Source: an uncultured Collinsella sp. (GTDB taxonomy: Bacteria; Actinomycetota; Coriobacteriia; Coriobacteriales; Coriobacteriaceae). Taken from it: a DNA stretch of 64,000 nt. The stretch is taken from contig UQXA01000002.1 in NCBI GenBank assembly GCA_900544865.1, positions 1 to 64,000 of the forward strand. The letters run 5' to 3'. Shown here one piece after another: positions 8,969-18,514 of this stretch. Made by a program: the position numbers and the translations under genes. Each line of letters starts with the position of its first letter. Within the stretch, counting starts at the first letter, position 1. The notes under the pieces were generated by a model that did no database searches, had not been told where the DNA came from, and worked only from the letters and a program-made list of their open reading frames with translations.

Positions 8969-9493
8969 CTACTGCCGAGCCCGCCCCTCGGTGCCGATGT
9001 GAACATCGACGATAACCTGGCGGTAGCTGATGCCACAGGAGTCGAGAATGCGGCGGCTGATACGGCCGTCATCGGTGTCGGCGTACTTGTTGTCCAGGTA
9101 GACAACCTCGCCCACGCCCACCTGAGCCAAAATCTTGGCGCAGTCATGGCACGGGAACAGCGTGACGTAGACCGTGGAACCCTCGAGGTCCTTGAGCGAG
9201 CCACGGTAGTTGAGCACGGCGTTGGCCTCGGCATGGACCACGTAGTTGTGCTTGTCCTGCAGCGGGTCGTCGCTCGTACCCCACGGAAAAAAGTCGTCGT
9301 TGAGCGCCGAGGGTGTACCGTTGTAGCCTACCGAAAGGATGCGGTGGTTGGTGTTGGCGATGCACGCACCCACCTGCGTGTTGGGGTCCTTGCTGCGGCG
9401 CTGCGCGGCGATGGCCACGCTCATAAAGAACTCGTCCCAGCTAATGACGTCCAGGCGCTTGCCTGACGAAGTTTGATGAAGATCGTCCGACAT
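8969..9493 (-). CDS. Deoxycytidylate (dCMP) deaminase family protein
   Basis: 174 residues from ATG 9493, preceded by GGAGGTGTCTGCC; an in-frame start at 9529 lacks such a site. Zinc-dependent cytidine/dCMP deaminase fold with HAEANAVLN (zinc His and catalytic Glu) and PCHDC (two zinc Cys). The DPNTQVGACI and GYNGTPS stretches match dCMP deaminases/ComEB. The likely reaction is dCMP to dUMP, feeding dTMP synthesis. The HAE to PCxxC spacing is normal. Confidence 0.92.
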   Translation of the reverse strand: MSDDLHQTSSGKRLDVISWDEFFMSVAIAAQRRSKDPNTQVGACIANTNHRILSVGYNGTPSALNDDFFPWGTSDDPLQDKHNYVVHAEANAVLNYRGSLKDLEGSTVYVTLFPCHDCAKILAQVGVGEVVYLDNKYADTDDGRISRRILDSCGISYRQVIVDVHIGTEGRARQ

Positions 9494-9577
9494 GGCAGAC
9501 ACCTCCGTAATCGCAATAGTTTGACCCATTGTAGCAGGTGAAAGGTAGGGGCGTTTATCCCACCGGCGCCCTCACTT

Positions 9578-10429
9578 TTACACGCGGCGGGGCTTTTGGT
9601 TGATGCGGTAGAGCTCGGCGAGACCCCGCAGCGTCAGTGCGTCATCTACCGTCAGGCTGTGGCCAACCAACGCCGCGAGCGCCTCGGCATCGTCGCCGGT
9701 AATGACGATGGGCACGCTGTCCTCCCCCGCGGCCTTGGTCGCGCGCATCTCGGCGAGCACCATGTCGAGCATGCCGTCGATGCGGGCTACCTCGCCCAAG
9801 ACCACGCCCGAGCGCATGGCCTCGCGCGTGTTGCGGCCGATGACATGCGTCGGCGCCGAGGGCTCGACCTGCGGCAGGCGCGCCGCAGCGGCCGAAAGCG
9901 AGCGGGCGCCAAGTGCCAGACCCGGTGCGATGACGCCGCCGACAAAGGTTCCGCGCGCATCGATGACCTCGATATTGGTCGTAGTGCCCAGGTCGATCAC
10001 GATGCACGGAGAGCCGTAGACGGCACGGGCCGCCACGGCGTCGGCGATGCGGTCGGGGCCGATCTCTGCTGGATCGTCGTAGTGCACGGGCATACCGGTC
10101 TTGAGGCCCGGCCCCACGGTGAGCACGCGCCCCGTGCAGGTGCGGGAAAGCGCCACTTTCCACGGGCGCTCGAGCGCCGGCACCACGCAACTCAGCACGG
10201 CCGCCGTGGGAACGAGCACACCCGGCACGCCCGCATCGGCTGACAGCGCGCCCATGACCTGCGCGAGCCTCATGCGAGCCTCATCGGCCGTGATGCTCGA
10301 CGGCGTCGTGATCTCGCACGTCGCAAGCGGACATTCCTGCGCCGCAGCCGAATCCTCGGCAAACAGACCAAAGCGAATGAACGTGTTACCCACGTCGACC
10401 GTCAATATATATGCGCACCCATTAAGCAT
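9578..10429 (-). CDS. coaX: Type III pantothenate kinase
   Basis: 283 residues from ATG 10429, with AAAGGAGCGCCGACG upstream. Phosphorylates pantothenate, the first step of CoA synthesis. The N-terminal phosphate-binding DVGNTFIRFGLF, the GPDRIADAVAA motif near residue 107 and the DLGTTTNIEVID motif near 127 define CoaX of the ASKHA fold. Divergent from the OPT transporter gene, with which it shares a 190-bp upstream region. Confidence 0.95.
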   Translation of the reverse strand: MLNGCAYILTVDVGNTFIRFGLFAEDSAAAQECPLATCEITTPSSITADEARMRLAQVMGALSADAGVPGVLVPTAAVLSCVVPALERPWKVALSRTCTGRVLTVGPGLKTGMPVHYDDPAEIGPDRIADAVAARAVYGSPCIVIDLGTTTNIEVIDARGTFVGGVIAPGLALGARSLSAAAARLPQVEPSAPTHVIGRNTREAMRSGVVLGEVARIDGMLDMVLAEMRATKAAGEDSVPIVITGDDAEALAALVGHSLTVDDALTLRGLAELYRINQKPRRV

Positions 10430-10621
10430 CGTCGGCGCTCCTTTCGTCTGCCCAGCAGTATATCGCCTACCTAAACCAGTCATCCCAAAATGACTAGCTT
10501 GCGGCTATACTGGTGCGCGGTCGCGCGCGAGCTCACGCGGCGGCCCTTGGTAACCCGACTTCCCGCGCCGTATCCGTAGCGGCGCTCCCGGGGGAAGCGG
10601 ATATACGCAAAGGAGTTCTAT

Positions 10622-12325
10622 ATGAGCAATCCCTCGAACCGCGCCTCGATGCGCGGGCAACTCACGCTGCGCGGTGTCGTCATCGGCGTCCTTGGCTGCG
10701 TGATCATCACGGCAAGCTCGGCCTACACCGCTCTCAAGATGGGCGCACTCCCCTGGCCGATCGTCTTCGCTGCCGTCATCTCGCTGTTCTTCCTTAAGCT
10801 CATGGGCAATGCCAGCCTCAACGAGGCAAACGTCACCCACACCATCATGTCCGCAGGCGCCATGGTCGCCGGCGGCCTGGCGTTTACTATCCCGGGCGCC
10901 TGGATGCTGGGCTATGCCGACCAGATCAGCTGGCTCGACATGCTTATCGTGGCGCTCGCCGGCACCATCCTGGGCCTGCTGGCCACCGCGCTCATCCACC
11001 GTCACTTTATCGTGGACGCCGCGCTGGAGTTCCCCACCGGCAACGCCGCAGCTCAGACCCTGCGCGCGACCGAGGCCGGCGGCAAGACCGGCAAGCAGCT
11101 CTTTGGCTCCATGGCCATCGCCGGCATCTACAGCGTGCTGCGCGATGCTCTGGGCATTGTGCCCAGTATGCTGTGCACGCTCAACATCCCTGGCGTGACC
11201 TTTGCCATCTACAACTCGCCCATGCTGCTCTCCGTCGGCTTCCTTGTGGGCTTCGCCCCCGTCGCCTTCTGGTTTGCCGGCGCGCTGCTGGGCAACTTTG
11301 GCATCATCGTGGGTGGCACCGCTGCCGGTCTGTTCGACGTTGTGACTGCACAGGGCATCGTCAAGTCCCTGGGCATGGGCCTCATGATGGGCTTTGGCGT
11401 CGCCGTCGTCCTCAAGGACATCCTGCCACAGGTCGCCGGTATCGTCCGCGGTCTTGCCGCCGACAGCTCCACCGACACCGACGAGCAGTCGCTCATCTCG
11501 GGCTCCCTTAAGCTCGACGCCGGCATCATCGGCCTGGGCGCTGCCGCCATCGCTGTGATCGTCGCCATCGCGCTCGACCTTGGTCCCGTCCCGGCCGTCA
11601 TCGTGACGCTGTTCACCTTTGTCACCACCATCATGAGCGCACAGAGCTGCGGCCAGACGGGCATCGACCCCATGGAGATCTTTGGCCTCATCGTTATGCT
11701 CATCGTGGCTGCCTTTGCACAGATCGCTCAGGTCAAGCTGTTCTTTATCGCCGGCATCGTAGCCGTGGCGTGCGGCCTTGCGGGCGACGTCATGAACGAC
11801 TTTAAGGCCGGCGCCGTGCTGGGCACCAACCCGCGTGCGCAGTGGATCGGCCAAGCCATCGGCGGCATCGTGGGCGCCCTGGTCGCCGCAGCCGTCATGG
11901 TCGCGCTCGTCACCGCCTATGGCCCGGACGCCTTTGGTCCCGACAAGAGCTTTGTTGCCGCGCAGGCAAGCGTCGTCGCCACCATGGTCTCGGGCATCCC
12001 GAGCGTGCCGTGGTTCGTTGGCGGCTTTATCGCCGGTATCGTCATGTACTGGCTCGGCATTCCGGCCATGATGATCGGCCTGGGCGTGTACCTGCCGTTC
12101 TACATGTCACTCACGGCATTCCTGGGCTCCTGCGTCAAACTCGCCTACGACAAGTGGTCCGCCCACCGCGACGCCACCGCTGGTCTTTCCGACGAGGAGA
12201 GGGCTGCCAAGGACGCCGCCTTCCAGGAACAGGGTCTGGTCGTTGCCAGCGGCCTGCTCGGCGGCGAGTCCATCGTCGGCGTTATCCTGGCGTTTGTCTC
12301 CGTGGGCTTAAGCCTGCTGGGCTAA
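10622..12325 (+). CDS. OPT family transporter (oligopeptide/metal-chelate)
   Basis: 567 residues, about 14 membrane helices. N-terminal ITASSAYTALKMG and the EFPTGNAAAQTLRA motif near residue 140 match the prokaryotic OPT family, proton-coupled importers of peptides or metal chelates. The specific substrate cannot be read from sequence. ATG at 10622 has AAAGGAGTTCTAT. Ends in a strong terminator. Confidence 0.9.
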   Translation: MSNPSNRASMRGQLTLRGVVIGVLGCVIITASSAYTALKMGALPWPIVFAAVISLFFLKLMGNASLNEANVTHTIMSAGAMVAGGLAFTIPGAWMLGYADQISWLDMLIVALAGTILGLLATALIHRHFIVDAALEFPTGNAAAQTLRATEAGGKTGKQLFGSMAIAGIYSVLRDALGIVPSMLCTLNIPGVTFAIYNSPMLLSVGFLVGFAPVAFWFAGALLGNFGIIVGGTAAGLFDVVTAQGIVKSLGMGLMMGFGVAVVLKDILPQVAGIVRGLAADSSTDTDEQSLISGSLKLDAGIIGLGAAAIAVIVAIALDLGPVPAVIVTLFTFVTTIMSAQSCGQTGIDPMEIFGLIVMLIVAAFAQIAQVKLFFIAGIVAVACGLAGDVMNDFKAGAVLGTNPRAQWIGQAIGGIVGALVAAAVMVALVTAYGPDAFGPDKSFVAAQASVVATMVSGIPSVPWFVGGFIAGIVMYWLGIPAMMIGLGVYLPFYMSLTAFLGSCVKLAYDKWSAHRDATAGLSDEERAAKDAAFQEQGLVVASGLLGGESIVGVILAFVSVGLSLLG

Positions 12326-12366
12326 GCTGAGCAGCTGCTCGACAGCAACCATATTGCCCACGATTT

Positions 12367-12406
12367 GCTCGGTCGGTAGCTTTCGCGGCTACCGACCGAG
12401 CTTTTT
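12367..12406 (+). terminator. Rho-independent terminator of OPT gene
   Basis: Perfect 14-bp stem GCTCGGTCGGTAGC / GCTACCGACCGAGC with loop TTTCGCG, then TTTTT. Confidence 0.95.
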
Positions 12407-12422
12407 GATACCAACGCAAAGA

Positions 12423-12459
12423 AAGGCCGACGCGCTGCATTTAACAGCGCGCCGGCCTT
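12423..12459 (-). terminator. Rho-independent terminator of surface-protein gene
   Basis: Minus-strand AAGGCCGgCGCGCTG pairs with CAGCGCGtCGGCCTT, one mismatch, followed by TCTTT; 67 bp past the stop of the large surface protein. Confidence 0.85.
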
Positions 12460-12525
12460 ATCGTTTGGCTAACGAGACGGTCCCGTTATGAATTGAAGTT
12501 CGCTGCAGAAACTACGCTCGAAACG

Positions 12526-15500
12526 CTACATCTGCTTGCGACGACGATCGCTCAGCGTCACACCAGCGGCCACGAGGGTGATACCGCCGATGACGAACAC
12601 CTCGCCCGCAAGAGCGGAATTGTCGCCAGTCTGGGCGAGCTTGTCCGACGCAGCCTTCTGCTTGCCCGCGGGAGCCTTTGCAGCTGCCTGCGTGACCTGG
12701 GGCTTGGCCTGCGGTTTGGTCTGCGGCTCGGCCTTGGGGTGGTACTTGTCGTACTCGGCCTGCGCGGCAGCAAGGGCATCCTTGGCATCGCCAAGCTCGG
12801 CAAGCGCGGCGGCATAGGCGTCGTTGGCATCGGACAGCTTGGCATCGGCATCGCTCAGAGCAGCCTTGAGGCCAGCGGCGGCATCGACGGCGGCCTTATA
12901 GCGAGCGTAGGCAGCGTTAAGCTTGACCAGCTTCTCGTTGCCCGTCGTGCCCGCGACAAGGGAGGCCTTGTGGTCGACAGCCTCAAGATCGGCCTTGAGT
13001 GCCTCATCGTTGGCAAGCTCGGCCTTGGCTTTGACGATATCGGGGTTCGCATCGACGACGGCTTCGTTGGCGGCCTCGAGCTGCTTCTGGGCATCGGCGA
13101 CACCGGCGACGGCAGCGTCATAGGCGGCCTTGGCGTCGTCGACCACCTTCTGGGCACCGGCGAAGCGCTCGAAGGCCTTGTTTGCGGTGGCAAGCTCGTC
13201 CTCGGCGGCCTTGACCTTCGCCTGTGCGTCGGACAGGGTCTGCGTCTTGGCGGCAACTGCCTGCTTGGCGTCCGAAAGAGCGATCGCGGCTTGCGTATCT
13301 GCGGTCTGGGCCTTGTCAACGCCAGCCTGGGCAGTGTCGTCGGCCTTCTTGGCATCGTCAAGCGTGCCCTGCTTGTTCGCAAGATCCGTCTTGGCGGCCT
13401 CGCGCTTGGCGGTAAGATCCTTGACCGAAGCAGTGGCGTTGTCATACGCCTCATTGGCCTGATCGGATTTTGCCTTGGCGGTATCGTAATCGCCCTGTGC
13501 CTTCGCCTTGCGGGCGGAAGCCTTGGAGGCGTTCGTCTGGCATTCGGTGAGCTTGGAGTTAGCGTCGTCAAGCGCGGCCTGCGCGACGGTCGCCTCGTCC
13601 TTGGCGGCGTTGAGATTTGCCCTAGGAGTTTCGATGTCAACATTCTTCAAATTGACATCGGCAGCGCCATATGCCGCCTTCGCGATAGCGGTGGCCTCTT
13701 GCGCAGCTTCATAGTCGCTCTTGGCAGCAGCAACGTTACCGTTCGCTTCATTCGCGGCACTCTTGGCAGCATTGAGGGATGACTCCGCAGAGCCAAGCGC
13801 ATCGTTTTTCACATCGCGCGCCTTCCGTGCTGCCGCAAGTTGATCTTGCAGCTGCGCCAGCTGCGCCTTCTGCGCGGCGGTACCACCGGCATGATAAACG
13901 GAGTCTACGTACGTGTTTACCAGGTTCTTGAACTCGTCAACCGTAAAATCGCCTTCGGCCCAGTTTCCCTGATAAATTGAAACAGGACTGGGTGCACCGT
14001 CATCCTCGGGCGTTGAGCGGTTGCCATCCTTACCGTAGCCGACGGCGAACCCAAAGGAATTAGCACCTGAATCAATAAAGTTCTCATAGTGGCCGGTGTT
14101 GCTATAGTCACCCCTGTCATAGTCGCGCTTTTCCGCAGTATACCAACCGATAAACGGCCAATCATCGCCGTACTTGTCGCCGTTATCGAAGGATATTTCC
14201 CAATCTTTAGGATTATCTGACCCCTTGTAGGCGCCAGCACGTCCGGCAAGGTTTTCGTTATAGGACATATAAAAGCCCTCGCCGCTGTTCCCCGCGTGGT
14301 CCCAAACATTCGACGAATAGCAAACATCGAGCGCCGACTGCGCCATAGAGACAATGCTGACCTTCATGTCACTCAAGCCATTTGCGCGACGAATTCCATT
14401 GACGGCATTCATGTAGGTCAAGGTATTCTGCAGATTCACGAGCGAAAAAGCATTGTCAGCGTCAGATGCATCCAAGTTGACATAGTCGTCATACCATGCC
14501 GCCTTGTTAGCAGACCCATCAAGTAACTTCGCCGCATCGCTCGCGTTGGCACGCTGAGCAGCAGTAAACGACGTACTACTTGCGATGTGATTCATAAAGC
14601 CAAGCAGGCCAGCCTTGACAGCATCCGTATCCACCGTCATGTTTGCTTTTAGCTCAGAAATCTGCTGCTCAAGAGCTTTGACGTTTGCGCTGGCCGTGTT
14701 GTATTCATCATTCGCTTTGTTGTAGTCGCTGGTAGCATTCTCAAGAGCGCTTTTCTTCTGCTTTGCGACCTCTGCCAGACGGTCGTACTCTGTCTTCTTG
14801 TCGGCCTCGGTCTGCTGAGCTTGCTCGTAAGCAGCCTTGGCGGTGTTGTATTTGCTGGTCAAATCACCGAGTTTGCCGTTGGCTTCGTCGTATGCAGTCT
14901 GCGCTGACGAAACGGCAGCGTTGGCGGCGTTGACCTTTTCCTGCGCGGCGCTGGCATCAGTCTGTGCGGCCTGGAGGTTCGTTTGTGCGGTGGCGTCGGC
15001 AGCCTTCGCGGCATCAAGCTCGGTCTGCGCGCCCTTGAGCTCACCGGCAGCAGCTTTCTTGGCGGCCTCAAGCGCTTTTAGATCGATGCCCGTGCCCGAG
15101 ATGGCGGCATCGAGCGCTTTCTGGGCGTCGTTCAGCTTATCCTGGGCGTTGCCGCACGCGGTGGTCGCAGCGGCAAAGGCATTGGCGGTCTCCTGCTTCT
15201 TGGCCCGGGCAGTCGTCAGAGCAGACTCGGCATCACTCTTTGCCTGCTCAGCATTGTCGGCGGCGGTCTTAGCGGCATCGAGCTCACCCTCGGCCGTCTT
15301 CACATCGGCATTCGCCGCATTGAGCTTGGCCTGCGCGTCCTCGACGGCCTTCTTGGCGGCCTCGTACTCGTCCATACCCATGGCCTCGAGCTTGGCTTGC
15401 GCATCGTCGAGGGCCTTCTTGGCCTCATCCTGCTTTGCCTTGGCGTCCTTGAGCGCCTGGGTCTTATCCTCGACACTCTTGTTGGCCTGATCGAGCTGAT

Positions 15501-15993
15501 CGTTCAGGTCGCCCAGCTTCTTCTGCTGCTGCTCGGCCTTGTCAACAGCCGTCTTAAGCTCGTCGATCTTCTCCTGAAGCGCGGCTGCCTCGGCCTCGTT
15601 CTGCTCGGCGGCGTTATCGGTCACGGCCTGCGAGGCCTGATTCTTTTGCTGCTGCGCCTGCTTTTGAGACTGGCCCGCCGCGTCGGCTTTCTTCTGGGCG
15701 GCATCGTAGGCAGCCTGAGCGTCCTTGAGCTGCTTTGCCGACTCCTCGGCCAACTGGGCAGCCGTCTTTACGACCGCCTGGTTGCCGGTGGCAACGGTGT
15801 TCTCGATAGCGCTGTCGCCCTTCGTGGCGTCACCGTTATCTGCCGTCGGTGCGGCGATTGCCGCCAGCGGCGACATGAGCGGCTGAGCGATGAGGCCCGC
15901 CGTCAAAACGGTTGCGACGGCGCGGTTGGCAACGCCCTTGACGTTGACGGCCTTGGCCCGAGGCTCAAAGTGCTGTGGGATATAGTTTGCCAT
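12526..15993 (-). CDS. Cell-wall-anchored coiled-coil surface protein with CAP domain
   Basis: 1155 residues. An N-terminal export signal ends near APTADNGD (about residue 50). Residues 55-455 and 705-1110 are long Ala/Lys/Asp/Glu heptad-rich coiled coils. Between them, about 460-700, is a CAP/SCP (PR-1) domain with MNAVNGIRRANGL, the GWYTAEKRDY segment and GHYENFID. The C-terminus is a sortase signal: LAQTGDNS, a hydrophobic stretch and DRRRKQM. The motif is LAQTG rather than LPQTG. ATG 15993 is preceded by AAAGGGAGAAAGCC. Probably a rod-like adhesin or wall protein that displays a CAP head; the function is inference. The CAP part is visibly lower in GC than the arms. Confidence 0.9.
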   Translation of the reverse strand: MANYIPQHFEPRAKAVNVKGVANRAVATVLTAGLIAQPLMSPLAAIAAPTADNGDATKGDSAIENTVATGNQAVVKTAAQLAEESAKQLKDAQAAYDAAQKKADAAGQSQKQAQQQKNQASQAVTDNAAEQNEAEAAALQEKIDELKTAVDKAEQQQKKLGDLNDQLDQANKSVEDKTQALKDAKAKQDEAKKALDDAQAKLEAMGMDEYEAAKKAVEDAQAKLNAANADVKTAEGELDAAKTAADNAEQAKSDAESALTTARAKKQETANAFAAATTACGNAQDKLNDAQKALDAAISGTGIDLKALEAAKKAAAGELKGAQTELDAAKAADATAQTNLQAAQTDASAAQEKVNAANAAVSSAQTAYDEANGKLGDLTSKYNTAKAAYEQAQQTEADKKTEYDRLAEVAKQKKSALENATSDYNKANDEYNTASANVKALEQQISELKANMTVDTDAVKAGLLGFMNHIASSTSFTAAQRANASDAAKLLDGSANKAAWYDDYVNLDASDADNAFSLVNLQNTLTYMNAVNGIRRANGLSDMKVSIVSMAQSALDVCYSSNVWDHAGNSGEGFYMSYNENLAGRAGAYKGSDNPKDWEISFDNGDKYGDDWPFIGWYTAEKRDYDRGDYSNTGHYENFIDSGANSFGFAVGYGKDGNRSTPEDDGAPSPVSIYQGNWAEGDFTVDEFKNLVNTYVDSVYHAGGTAAQKAQLAQLQDQLAAARKARDVKNDALGSAESSLNAAKSAANEANGNVAAAKSDYEAAQEATAIAKAAYGAADVNLKNVDIETPRANLNAAKDEATVAQAALDDANSKLTECQTNASKASARKAKAQGDYDTAKAKSDQANEAYDNATASVKDLTAKREAAKTDLANKQGTLDDAKKADDTAQAGVDKAQTADTQAAIALSDAKQAVAAKTQTLSDAQAKVKAAEDELATANKAFERFAGAQKVVDDAKAAYDAAVAGVADAQKQLEAANEAVVDANPDIVKAKAELANDEALKADLEAVDHKASLVAGTTGNEKLVKLNAAYARYKAAVDAAAGLKAALSDADAKLSDANDAYAAALAELGDAKDALAAAQAEYDKYHPKAEPQTKPQAKPQVTQAAAKAPAGKQKAASDKLAQTGDNSALAGEVFVIGGITLVAAGVTLSDRRRKQM

Positions 15994-16300
15994 GGCTTTC
16001 TCCCTTTGACACGGATGTATCCATACGCCTCAAAATGTAGGAGCTGATTTTTGAATTCTGTTGCGCAACATTGGTCACCAGCGGATTTTTTGAAATTCGC
16101 GCTCTCGTGCTTCACAATTTCGTCACATATGTAGGAGCTGGTGCATCATATTCTTGCGGGATCGAATTGAGCCTGTGATTTGCATTTGCTCCCGCGTCAT
16201 CCGCCCTATCGGATTCCGCATCCAACAGACACCCCGCCCGCCACGGTGTAGAGTTAAGACAACGGGCGCGTTGCGCGGACCGCGCTGGAACGAGGTGGAC
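15994..16300. other. Divergent intergenic region
   Basis: 307 bp between the surface-protein gene and the DUF389 gene. The only structure seen is a direct repeat TGTAGGAGCTG at 16035 and 16130, which could be a regulator site or chance. No gene is apparent. Confidence 0.5.
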
Positions 16301-17440
16301 ATGGAACTCGACAAACAACAGATCAAGCGACTGCGGGAGCGTCATCATCGGCGTCACGGCATCCGCCCCGCTCATAGCGAAGCCATGGAAAACATCACCC
16401 GCTTCCTCAAGCGCGCATTCAACATTCGCGAGGGTCGCGCGCCCTACCACGTAATTCGCAAGCGTTTTGTAAACGGGGCGCGTCTGACTGGCTCCCACCT
16501 ATGCATCCTCATCATCGCCATGCTCATCGCGAGCATCGGCCTCGATATCGACTCGGACATCGCCATCGTGGGCGCCATGCTCATCTGCCCGCTCATGGGC
16601 TCGGTTCTTGCCATGGCATACGGCATTGCCACGCTCGACCGCGAGATCACCGTCGAGGCCATTGCCAGCCTCGCACTGCAGATGGTCTTTTGCCTGGTCA
16701 CGTCCACGCTGTATTTTAAGCTCTCGCCCCTTGGCACCACCACGGCCGCCATCATCGACAACTCGACACCCACCATATGGGACCTTGCCGTCGCGCTCGC
16801 GGGCGGCTTTGCGGGCGGGCTGGGCAACTCGCGCGACCAGGAACCCGCCACGCTCATCGCCGGCGTGGCCGTAGCGACCGCGCTCATGCCGCCCCTGTGC
16901 GCGGCGGGCTACGGCATCGCCATCGCAAGCGGGTCGCTGTTTCTCTCGGCGCTTTATGAGTTTGGCATCAACGTGGTCTTTATCGCACTGGCTGCCGAAG
17001 CCGTGCTGCTTCTTTTGCGCGTGCCGCTCAAGCGCGACCTCAACGGCGACGGCATTGTGACCGCCGAGGAAAACGCTGAGGTCAACGAGCTGTCACGCAA
17101 AGTGCGCCGCCGCATCATCGTGGGAACGGTCATCTTTGCCATCCCCTGCATTGTTATGACGGCGGGTTCCATTGGCTCGGCGCAGGCCGGCGTGCAGGAC
17201 GGCTACGGCGTCACCGAAACCACGCGCGAGCTCGCCGCGGTGCTGCCGGGCTTTAAGGATTACACCGTCGCCGTCGAAACCTCGACCACCGAAGGCGACG
17301 AGGAGGGCATCGTCGAGCGCGAGATTGTCGCCCATGTGACGACAAGCGAGGCACTCGGGGCGCACGACCGCCACGTCGCCCGCAAGCTCATCGACCTCAA
17401 TGTGCCCGAGCTCGATCGCGTGGAGTTTGATGTGGAGTAA
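16301..17440 (+). CDS. DUF389 family membrane protein
   Basis: 379 residues from ATG 16301, which has GAGGTGGAC upstream; a longer frame from 16154 lacks a binding site. Contains the DUF389 hallmark AIVGAMLICPLMG near residue 92, five or six membrane helices and an acidic DLNGDGIVTAEENAE stretch near residue 246 that resembles an EF-hand-like loop. A hydrophilic C-terminal domain of about 100 residues follows. Function unknown in the family; transport or sensing is only a guess. Confidence 0.85.
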   Translation: MELDKQQIKRLRERHHRRHGIRPAHSEAMENITRFLKRAFNIREGRAPYHVIRKRFVNGARLTGSHLCILIIAMLIASIGLDIDSDIAIVGAMLICPLMGSVLAMAYGIATLDREITVEAIASLALQMVFCLVTSTLYFKLSPLGTTTAAIIDNSTPTIWDLAVALAGGFAGGLGNSRDQEPATLIAGVAVATALMPPLCAAGYGIAIASGSLFLSALYEFGINVVFIALAAEAVLLLLRVPLKRDLNGDGIVTAEENAEVNELSRKVRRRIIVGTVIFAIPCIVMTAGSIGSAQAGVQDGYGVTETTRELAAVLPGFKDYTVAVETSTTEGDEEGIVEREIVAHVTTSEALGAHDRHVARKLIDLNVPELDRVEFDVE

Positions 17441-17517
17441 TGCGGAGCATGGGATGGCTCCCGCGCACAGGCGCAAGTCGCGGCGAGGCTCAGACGCGAC
17501 GCAGGCACATGCAAAAA

Positions 17518-17556
17518 GCGAGACGTAGTTCACGTCCGCGCCCCGCTCGCTGTTTT
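17518..17556. terminator. Possible bidirectional terminator
   Basis: AGCGAG / CTCGCT stem preceded by AAAA and followed by GTTTTATT, between convergent genes (DUF389 ends 17440, small exported protein ends 17568). Short stem, long loop. Confidence 0.4.
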
Positions 17557-17567
17557 ATTGCCGTGAA

Positions 17568-18017
17568 TCAGACGTCCGCATCGACATCGCCAGACTCCAC
17601 CGTAAACGCCGGATCGGTGCTCACAAGATAAAATCGGGTCACTTTGCTATCTCTAAATAGATAGAGCTGGCCCTGCTCGCGTCGGCGTGACGTATACGCC
17701 ACGTGAACCGTACCGAATTCTTCGCCGTTTTCCTTCTTTAATATCAGGATGTTGGGGTCATCCGTACGCTTAAACTGCCCGTCTACGCAGCTGCCGTCTT
17801 TGTCGACCAGTTGCCACCGATGGTTATCCTCTTCAAGAAAGGCCAGGGTTTCCAGACTCGTCTTGTCGTCCCGATAGTAACCGTCAATGGCAAACCCTTC
17901 GGAAGCGCATTCCTGCATATAGGACGTTTCTCGACTTATAGCAAACAGCCCTGTAGCGCCCAGGAGCACAGCCAGGCAGACCACTGCAAGGGTTATCGAA
18001 ATAGCACGGCGACCCAT
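17568..18017 (-). CDS. Hypothetical membrane-anchored or exported protein
   Basis: 149 residues, not recognised. One hydrophobic segment at about 5-27 (ISITLAVVCLAVLLGATGLF) acts as signal or anchor. The rest is a small beta-rich domain with motifs RWQLVDKDGSCVDG and QLYLFRDSKVTRFYLV that suggest a lipocalin-like or META-like barrel, though no family can be assigned. No strong ribosome-binding site. GC is lower than neighbours. Confidence 0.6.
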   Translation of the reverse strand: MGRRAISITLAVVCLAVLLGATGLFAISRETSYMQECASEGFAIDGYYRDDKTSLETLAFLEEDNHRWQLVDKDGSCVDGQFKRTDDPNILILKKENGEEFGTVHVAYTSRRREQGQLYLFRDSKVTRFYLVSTDPAFTVESGDVDADV

Positions 18018-18050
18018 GTTAGCCCAACCGATAGTTGTTTAACGGAGCGT

Positions 18051-18118
18051 GAAACATACCTGGAACCTCCGATATCAGGGGGAACGTCGCCAGCAGGCTG
18101 GCGACAACTATATGTTTC
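18051..18118. repeat. Nested inverted repeat
   Basis: Outer arms GAAACATA / TATGTTTC enclose an inner perfect hairpin GTCGCCAG / CTGGCGAC (18086-18105). Single copy in the window. It lies upstream of the small exported protein gene at 17568. Confidence 0.6.
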
Positions 18119-18207
18119 TGACATCAAACCATATGGCTGCCACTCGCGGAGGGGGCATCGGCGAACGGCGTGTTTTCATACTCCATTGGTCAAACCTAAG
18201 CGCAACG

Positions 18208-18428
18208 CTACAGCTCGTACTTGTACACGCGGTAGATGTACTTTTCGGCTTCCATCTCGTAGGTGGCGATGGGTAGACCGTAGCGGTCGTCTCGTCGTTT
18301 GGCAGATAGGTCACGCTGTGCCGGCCTGCATTGAGCGAGAAATCGCCCTGGGCCTGCAATAACTTGTCTTCAAAGCCCGAGCCAGCCCAGAAATCGGGCG
18401 AGCCCACGGAAGGCTGTAGCAAGGTCAT
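18208..18428 (-). pseudogene. Possible gene remnant, frame broken
   Basis: Two short coding-like stretches lie in different frames. The upstream frame reads VGSPDFWAGSGFEDKLL and the downstream frame ends YGLPIATYEMEAEKYIYRV then YKYEL and a stop at 18208. A frameshift between about 18300 and 18330 would join them. Family not recognised; it may be chance. The 18018-18514 gap holds only this, the nested repeat and a terminator. Confidence 0.3.
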
Positions 18429-18448
18429 TTGCGCAACATATGTCCAGC

Positions 18449-18486
18449 AAAAAACGGGTAGTAGCCGGTATGGCTACCACCCGTTT
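18449..18486 (-). terminator. Rho-independent terminator of activase gene
   Basis: Minus-strand ACGGGTGGTAGCC pairs with GGCTACTACCCGT around ATACC, one mismatch, followed by TTTTTTG. Confidence 0.9.
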
Positions 18487-18514
18487 GCCTCATATCTAGC
18501 CCATAGCAGGCCAG

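Noticed and set aside
10505..11854. 449-residue minus-strand open frame
   Set aside because: Antisense to the OPT transporter, His/Asp/Gly-rich composition expected of the complementary frame.
12493..13782. 429-residue plus-strand Leu/Gly-rich frame
   Set aside because: Complement of the coiled-coil arm; apparent hydrophobic repeats merely mirror the Ala/Lys/Asp codons.
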